36,869 nucleotides of DNA from an uncultured Parvularculaceae bacterium. Its GTDB lineage: Bacteria; Pseudomonadota; Alphaproteobacteria; Caulobacterales; Parvularculaceae. The stretch is from the NCBI GenBank assembly GCA_938015425.1, contig CALLPQ010000169.1, forward strand, positions 1-36,869, in the 5' to 3' direction. The first letter of the stretch is position 1. Each line of letters opens with the position of its first letter. This document shows positions 33,748 through 36,869 of this stretch, piece by piece. The notes under the pieces are model-generated. The model saw only the letters and a program-made list of their open reading frames with translations. It was not told the origin of the DNA and searched no databases. The translations under genes and the position numbers were made by a program.

Positions 33748-33776
33748 CAATATTGCATAAATTTTTTGCAATATTG
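33748..33776. promoter_or_regulatory. 10-bp inverted repeat between regB and regA
   Basis: CAATATTGCA (33748-33757) and TGCAATATTG (33767-33776) form a perfect 10-bp dyad with a 9-base AT-rich spacer, 70-100 bases before the regA start. No T run follows it on the minus strand, so it is more likely an operator or an mRNA processing/stability hairpin than a terminator. Confidence 0.5.
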
Positions 33777-33878
33777 TTTAAAGTGCTTTTATACGTCTCC
33801 ATACCCCATATGTAGCGCCATTGAAGAGAGTGCAACCCTTGGGTAATTATGTCGCAATTATTAGAAGGCTTGTGCGCC

Positions 33879-35474
33879 CTAATCCGTGTTGGCCCCTTCA
33901 ATAATCGCCGCCACGGGCCACACTGCCCGCACCATAGCCCCGTAAACTCCTGACTTACGCGATAAACCGTCTTCGATAATATCCGAAACGATCTCTTCGA
34001 TAAATGCCGACTCTCCGGTTAATGCTTCTGTCTCCCTCATTATATTCCCGAAATCGATGGAGGCTTGCGTACGCTCCAATAAGGTTTTGGCAATAAAAAA
34101 GCCGAGACCCATTCCATGGTCTTGTTGTTCGTGGTCCGTTTTCTTGTAGATTATTTCAGTATTTTTAATTTTAGTCCGGCTACTGGATGGTTTTGAATTT
34201 ACATAAGGCTCACCAAGGCGTCCCAAAACTTCCGGGCTAAATCCCGGCCCATCATCAAGAATAACGATACTCATTCTATCATCGTACCACCGCGCCGACA
34301 TCACCACCGTTGTACTGGCATAGCTGGCCGCATTTTCGATAATATTACGCAATCCATAAATTATTTCAGGGCGGCGCACCATCATCGGGGGGGCGGGTAA
34401 AGTGCCATCAAAATCCACATCGAAAATCATTTGCGGGCTATTGCTCATCTCCACAAAGGGCGCCGCGGCCTCTCGCAGCAAACTATCAAGACCAATACGA
34501 TCATGCATGACATCCCCTTCATCGCCCCTTAGGGATAATCGCCCTAAAATATCACGGCAGCGACGCACTTGTGAAATCATTAATTCCGCATCCTCGCGTA
34601 ATAATTCTTGATCAAGGGTTTCCCCTTTTTTTAACCCTCCCCGTAATTCTTCCGAAATTTCTTGTGCTGTTAATTGAATGGTCGCTAACGGGGTCCCTAA
34701 TTCATGGGCTGCGGCTGCGGCAAGCCCACCAAGTGCCGATAGCCGTTCTTCGCGAGAGAGAACCATCTGTGTAGCAATTAAAGCACTTCGCATCTGGGCA
34801 GACTCAGCTGCAATACGGTGGGCATAGATTGAGAAAAAAACCACAGAGAAAGAAAGGGCCGTCCAAACACCGGCAATAAAAACTGGCGGTACCGCAAAAC
34901 TGTTTTTATCCGCCCACGGAAGCGGCCAATGAAAATAGCCGACAATCGCCACCAATATGAGTGCCAGAAAAACGATAGCAATGGTATGCCGCAAAGACAA
35001 AACACTAGCCGCAATGGTGACAGGTGCCAAGATCAACACGGCAAAAGGGTTTTGCAAGCCCCCCGTAAAAAACAGCAACATGCATAATTGGCAAATATCA
35101 AAAGCGATGTGCAATGCCGCCTCTGTGTCACCAAGATAGCGTTGGGATGAAAACCGTAACATCACAAACAGATTAAGCCATACACTCGCCGCGATAATGC
35201 CAACACAAATCGATAACGGGACTTCATATCCCAAACCAAAATGGACCAAGGCAATAGCCGTGGTTTGTCCAATCACGGCGAGCCACCGTAATGTGGTTAA
35301 AGTGCGCAAGCGTACGGGCCCCCGCAGCGGGTTCCACAAGACGCGTTCAGCAGATTTATCCGGTGAACCCCCTAAAAACTGCGCCGTTCTATTTCTTTGA
35401 ATATGTTCGGGAGAAAACAATGACGCACCCTGCTTGCGCAAGGCGGCACCAATAGAGCGAAACCGGTTCATCAT
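33879..35474 (-). CDS. regB: RegB/ActS/PrrB-type redox sensor histidine kinase
   Basis: Membrane sensor kinase of 531 aa that senses the redox state through ubiquinone and a reactive cysteine and phosphorylates RegA. About six membrane helices lie in residues 60-215. The quinone-site motif GGLQNPF is at 138-144. The H-box HELGTPLATI has the phospho-accepting H257, and the redox-active cysteine is C306 in RRCRDIL. The ATPase domain shows RNIIENAASYA, DDGPGF and GMGLGFFIAKTLLERT. It is longer than typical family members, with about 40 extra N-terminal residues and a charged insert (KIKNTEIIYKKTDHEQQ) in the ATP lid. Divergent from senC. Confidence 0.96.
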   Translation of the reverse strand: MMNRFRSIGAALRKQGASLFSPEHIQRNRTAQFLGGSPDKSAERVLWNPLRGPVRLRTLTTLRWLAVIGQTTAIALVHFGLGYEVPLSICVGIIAASVWLNLFVMLRFSSQRYLGDTEAALHIAFDICQLCMLLFFTGGLQNPFAVLILAPVTIAASVLSLRHTIAIVFLALILVAIVGYFHWPLPWADKNSFAVPPVFIAGVWTALSFSVVFFSIYAHRIAAESAQMRSALIATQMVLSREERLSALGGLAAAAAHELGTPLATIQLTAQEISEELRGGLKKGETLDQELLREDAELMISQVRRCRDILGRLSLRGDEGDVMHDRIGLDSLLREAAAPFVEMSNSPQMIFDVDFDGTLPAPPMMVRRPEIIYGLRNIIENAASYASTTVVMSARWYDDRMSIVILDDGPGFSPEVLGRLGEPYVNSKPSSSRTKIKNTEIIYKKTDHEQQDHGMGLGFFIAKTLLERTQASIDFGNIMRETEALTGESAFIEEIVSDIIEDGLSRKSGVYGAMVRAVWPVAAIIEGANTD

Positions 35475-35630
35475 CTAATCCATTATTCCCATAATCTGTT
35501 TTACTCCATCTCATTACCCATCAGGCATCCACTTTAAAGAGATAAAGCCGATTTCGTCGCGGTTTGTGCCCTTTTAAAACTGCAAAACAACGACTATACC
35601 ACACCTCATCATATTGATCAGGAGATGGCT

Positions 35631-36245
35631 ATGCTTCAATTGCGCTCACTCACGCAATCACCTTTTAAAAGCGTTATCGTTTTATTAACCATGTTCGGGG
35701 TTTTGCTCGCCTGTTCTCCGGCTTCGAATAAAAGCCTACCTGCCGGTATTGTTATTGAACTATCATCTGCCTTTCATGGGCAATATACCCTTGTGGATAT
35801 GCATGGAAAAACCCGTAGTCAAAATAGTTTCGGGGGCAAACCGGCCCTTATATATTTTGGCTTTACCTCGTGTCCAGATGTGTGCCCAACAGGCCTTGGG
35901 GTGATGAGTGCGGCCCTTAACGAATTAGGGCAAAAGGCCGATAATATTCAACCTCTATTCATCACTCTAGACCCCGATCAGGACAGCGCGGAAGTGTTAC
36001 GGGATTATCTGGCGTTTGAACCCCGCCTCTTGGGATTAACAGGCACAGCTGACGCCTCTAAACAGGCACAAATGGCCTTTAAAGTCTACTCACAACGCAC
36101 TAAGCAAGAAGATTCAGCCCTTGATTACACCATTAACCATTCCAACTTTTTCTATTATGTAGATGCCCAAGGTACGCCGCTTTATGCCCTTAAAGCCACT
36201 TTAACCCCCCAGCAATTAGCGCAATTTATCAATTCAGTCCGTTAA
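35631..36245 (+). CDS. senC: SenC/PrrC (Sco family) copper-binding lipoprotein
   Basis: Thioredoxin-fold Sco protein of 204 aa that delivers copper to cytochrome oxidase and can influence Reg signalling. An N-terminal hydrophobic segment ends in a lipobox-like LLAC (lipidated Cys28). The copper ligands are C81 and C85 in TSCPDVCP, and H170 in INHSNFFYYVD. ITLDPDQDSAEVLRDYL is the typical Sco helix entry. The track start (ATG 35625) directly abuts AGGAG; ATG 35631 has it six bases upstream and is preferred. Its place next to regB/regA matches the regB-senC-regA cluster of purple bacteria, here in divergent form. Confidence 0.94.
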   Translation: MLQLRSLTQSPFKSVIVLLTMFGVLLACSPASNKSLPAGIVIELSSAFHGQYTLVDMHGKTRSQNSFGGKPALIYFGFTSCPDVCPTGLGVMSAALNELGQKADNIQPLFITLDPDQDSAEVLRDYLAFEPRLLGLTGTADASKQAQMAFKVYSQRTKQEDSALDYTINHSNFFYYVDAQGTPLYALKATLTPQQLAQFINSVR

Positions 36246-36380
36246 CCAAACCAGAGCCGTGACCGCCTAGTTAAGCATAAAAGATTGCGATTTTGTAACA
36301 TTTCATTGCTATATATAAAAAACTGTCCCTATACTCAAAGGGTTCGGTACATAAATGACAAAACAGTGAATTGAGTATAT

Positions 36381-36869
36381 ATGCTATATTCTGCTTTCGA
36401 GATGGGCATCAGCGCCTTTTCTCCAGCGCGTATCGCCGCCGGTATCGGTGCACAGCTTTTACGCTCCCCCTTTAATCCCGCTTCCCATACTTGGTGGGGT
36501 AAAAACACGGCGGCTGCTTTTGACCTGTTTGAAAATGCGGTAAGGCGCTATCCCAAACCTGAATGGGATATAGACGCGGTTACGCTAAACGGGGTTGATG
36601 TTCCTATCCAGATTGAGACTATTAAACGAAAAGATTTTTGCACCCTCATTAAATTCACACGCGATAAAACTGCCCTCAAAAAAGCGCAAACAGCAAAAAA
36701 GTCAAAAAACCTTGACCCTTCCGTTTTAGACCCTTCCGTTTTAATTATTGCGCCTCTATCCGGCCATTACGCCACTTTATTGCGCGGGACTGTTTTGGCG
36801 ATGTTACCCGAGCATGACGTTTACATCACCGATTGGACCGATGCCCGCAATGTGCCTGTCACCGCAGGA
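36381..36869 (+). CDS. phaZ: Intracellular polyhydroxyalkanoate depolymerase, 5' part (runs off the window)
   Basis: The frame is open from ATG 36381 to the window end (163 codons) and is absent from the ORF track because it has no stop here. The sequence matches the N-terminal part of PhaZ-type PHB depolymerases: YSAFEMGISAFSPAR, the PASHTWWGKNTAAAFDLFEN region, IIAPLSGHYATLLRGTV and MLPEHDVYITDWTDARNVP. The catalytic serine and the rest of the alpha/beta hydrolase fold lie beyond the edge. PhaZ mobilises stored polyhydroxybutyrate. A Lys-rich insert with a duplicated DPSVL precedes the IIAPLSG block. Only a weak GAG precedes the ATG. Confidence 0.9.
   Translation, partial: MLYSAFEMGISAFSPARIAAGIGAQLLRSPFNPASHTWWGKNTAAAFDLFENAVRRYPKPEWDIDAVTLNGVDVPIQIETIKRKDFCTLIKFTRDKTALKKAQTAKKSKNLDPSVLDPSVLIIAPLSGHYATLLRGTVLAMLPEHDVYITDWTDARNVPVTAG
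36714..36743 (+). repeat. Perfect 15-bp tandem duplication inside phaZ
   Basis: GACCCTTCCGTTTTA occurs twice in a row, in frame, encoding DPSVLDPSVL. It is probably a recent slippage duplication in a surface linker. Confidence 0.9.

Overview
The window looks like an ordinary chromosomal stretch of an alphaproteobacterium with moderate to low G+C (judged by eye). The evidence is the gene content: the TimA (Tim44-like) / MltA / Smr / HslU block next to FxsA and SecB, a RegB/RegA (ActS/ActR, PrrB/PrrA) redox two-component pair beside a SenC/Sco protein, a divergent polysaccharide deacetylase next to RppH, an Nfu-type Fe-S scaffold, MaeB malic enzyme and an intracellular PHB depolymerase. The M1-peptidase/ABC-permease fusion and large M16 protease would suit a marine Kordiimonadales/Emcibacterales/Rhodospirillales-like lineage, but I cannot place it to order. 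I saw no tRNA, rRNA, CRISPR array, insertion sequence or prophage.

Layout. 1-4.5 kb (minus): timA-mltA-smr-hslU, with mltA and smr overlapping. 4.7-5.75 kb (plus): fxsA and secB. 5.9-8.5 kb: a membrane-anchored cytochrome c, an ArsC-family protein, an orphan OmpR-type response regulator and an L,D-transpeptidase. 8.6-12.4 kb: a YggS-type PLP protein, a ThiE/TenI-like protein preceded by a 10-codon coupled upstream ORF, the divergent deacetylase and RppH. 12.4-13.1 kb is the oddest part: a coding-like frame broken by an in-frame TAA, then an AT-rich gene for a small membrane protein. 13.1-16.3 kb: a TusA-like protein, then a two-gene unit (Sel1/peptidoglycan-binding protein plus a beta-helix protein with a polybasic tail) behind a repeat-rich leader and ending in a clear terminator. 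16.4-19.3 kb: a polybasic membrane-anchored protein of unknown function, an SDR oxidoreductase and a DUF547 protein. 19.5-24 kb: maeB, nfu, a RutE-like nitroreductase and infC. infC appears to start at a non-canonical AUC codon. 24-28.6 kb (minus): an ABC ATPase followed by an ABC-permease/M1-peptidase fusion. 28.9-32.8 kb (minus): an aminoglycoside-phosphotransferase-like kinase and an M16 protease. 33-36.2 kb: regB and regA (minus) divergent from senC. The window ends inside a phaZ-like depolymerase gene.

How the genes fit together. Several genes concern the envelope: MltA, the L,D-transpeptidase, the divergent deacetylase and the Sel1/PG-binding plus beta-helix pair. Protein quality and export is represented by HslU, SecB, TimA, M16 and the M1/ABC unit. 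Redox and respiration are represented by cytochrome c, RegBA and SenC. I found no clearly new defence or mobile system. The best candidates for something undescribed are the beta-helix/Sel1 pair with its polybasic neighbour, the broken ORF plus small membrane protein, and several structured leader or intergenic elements.
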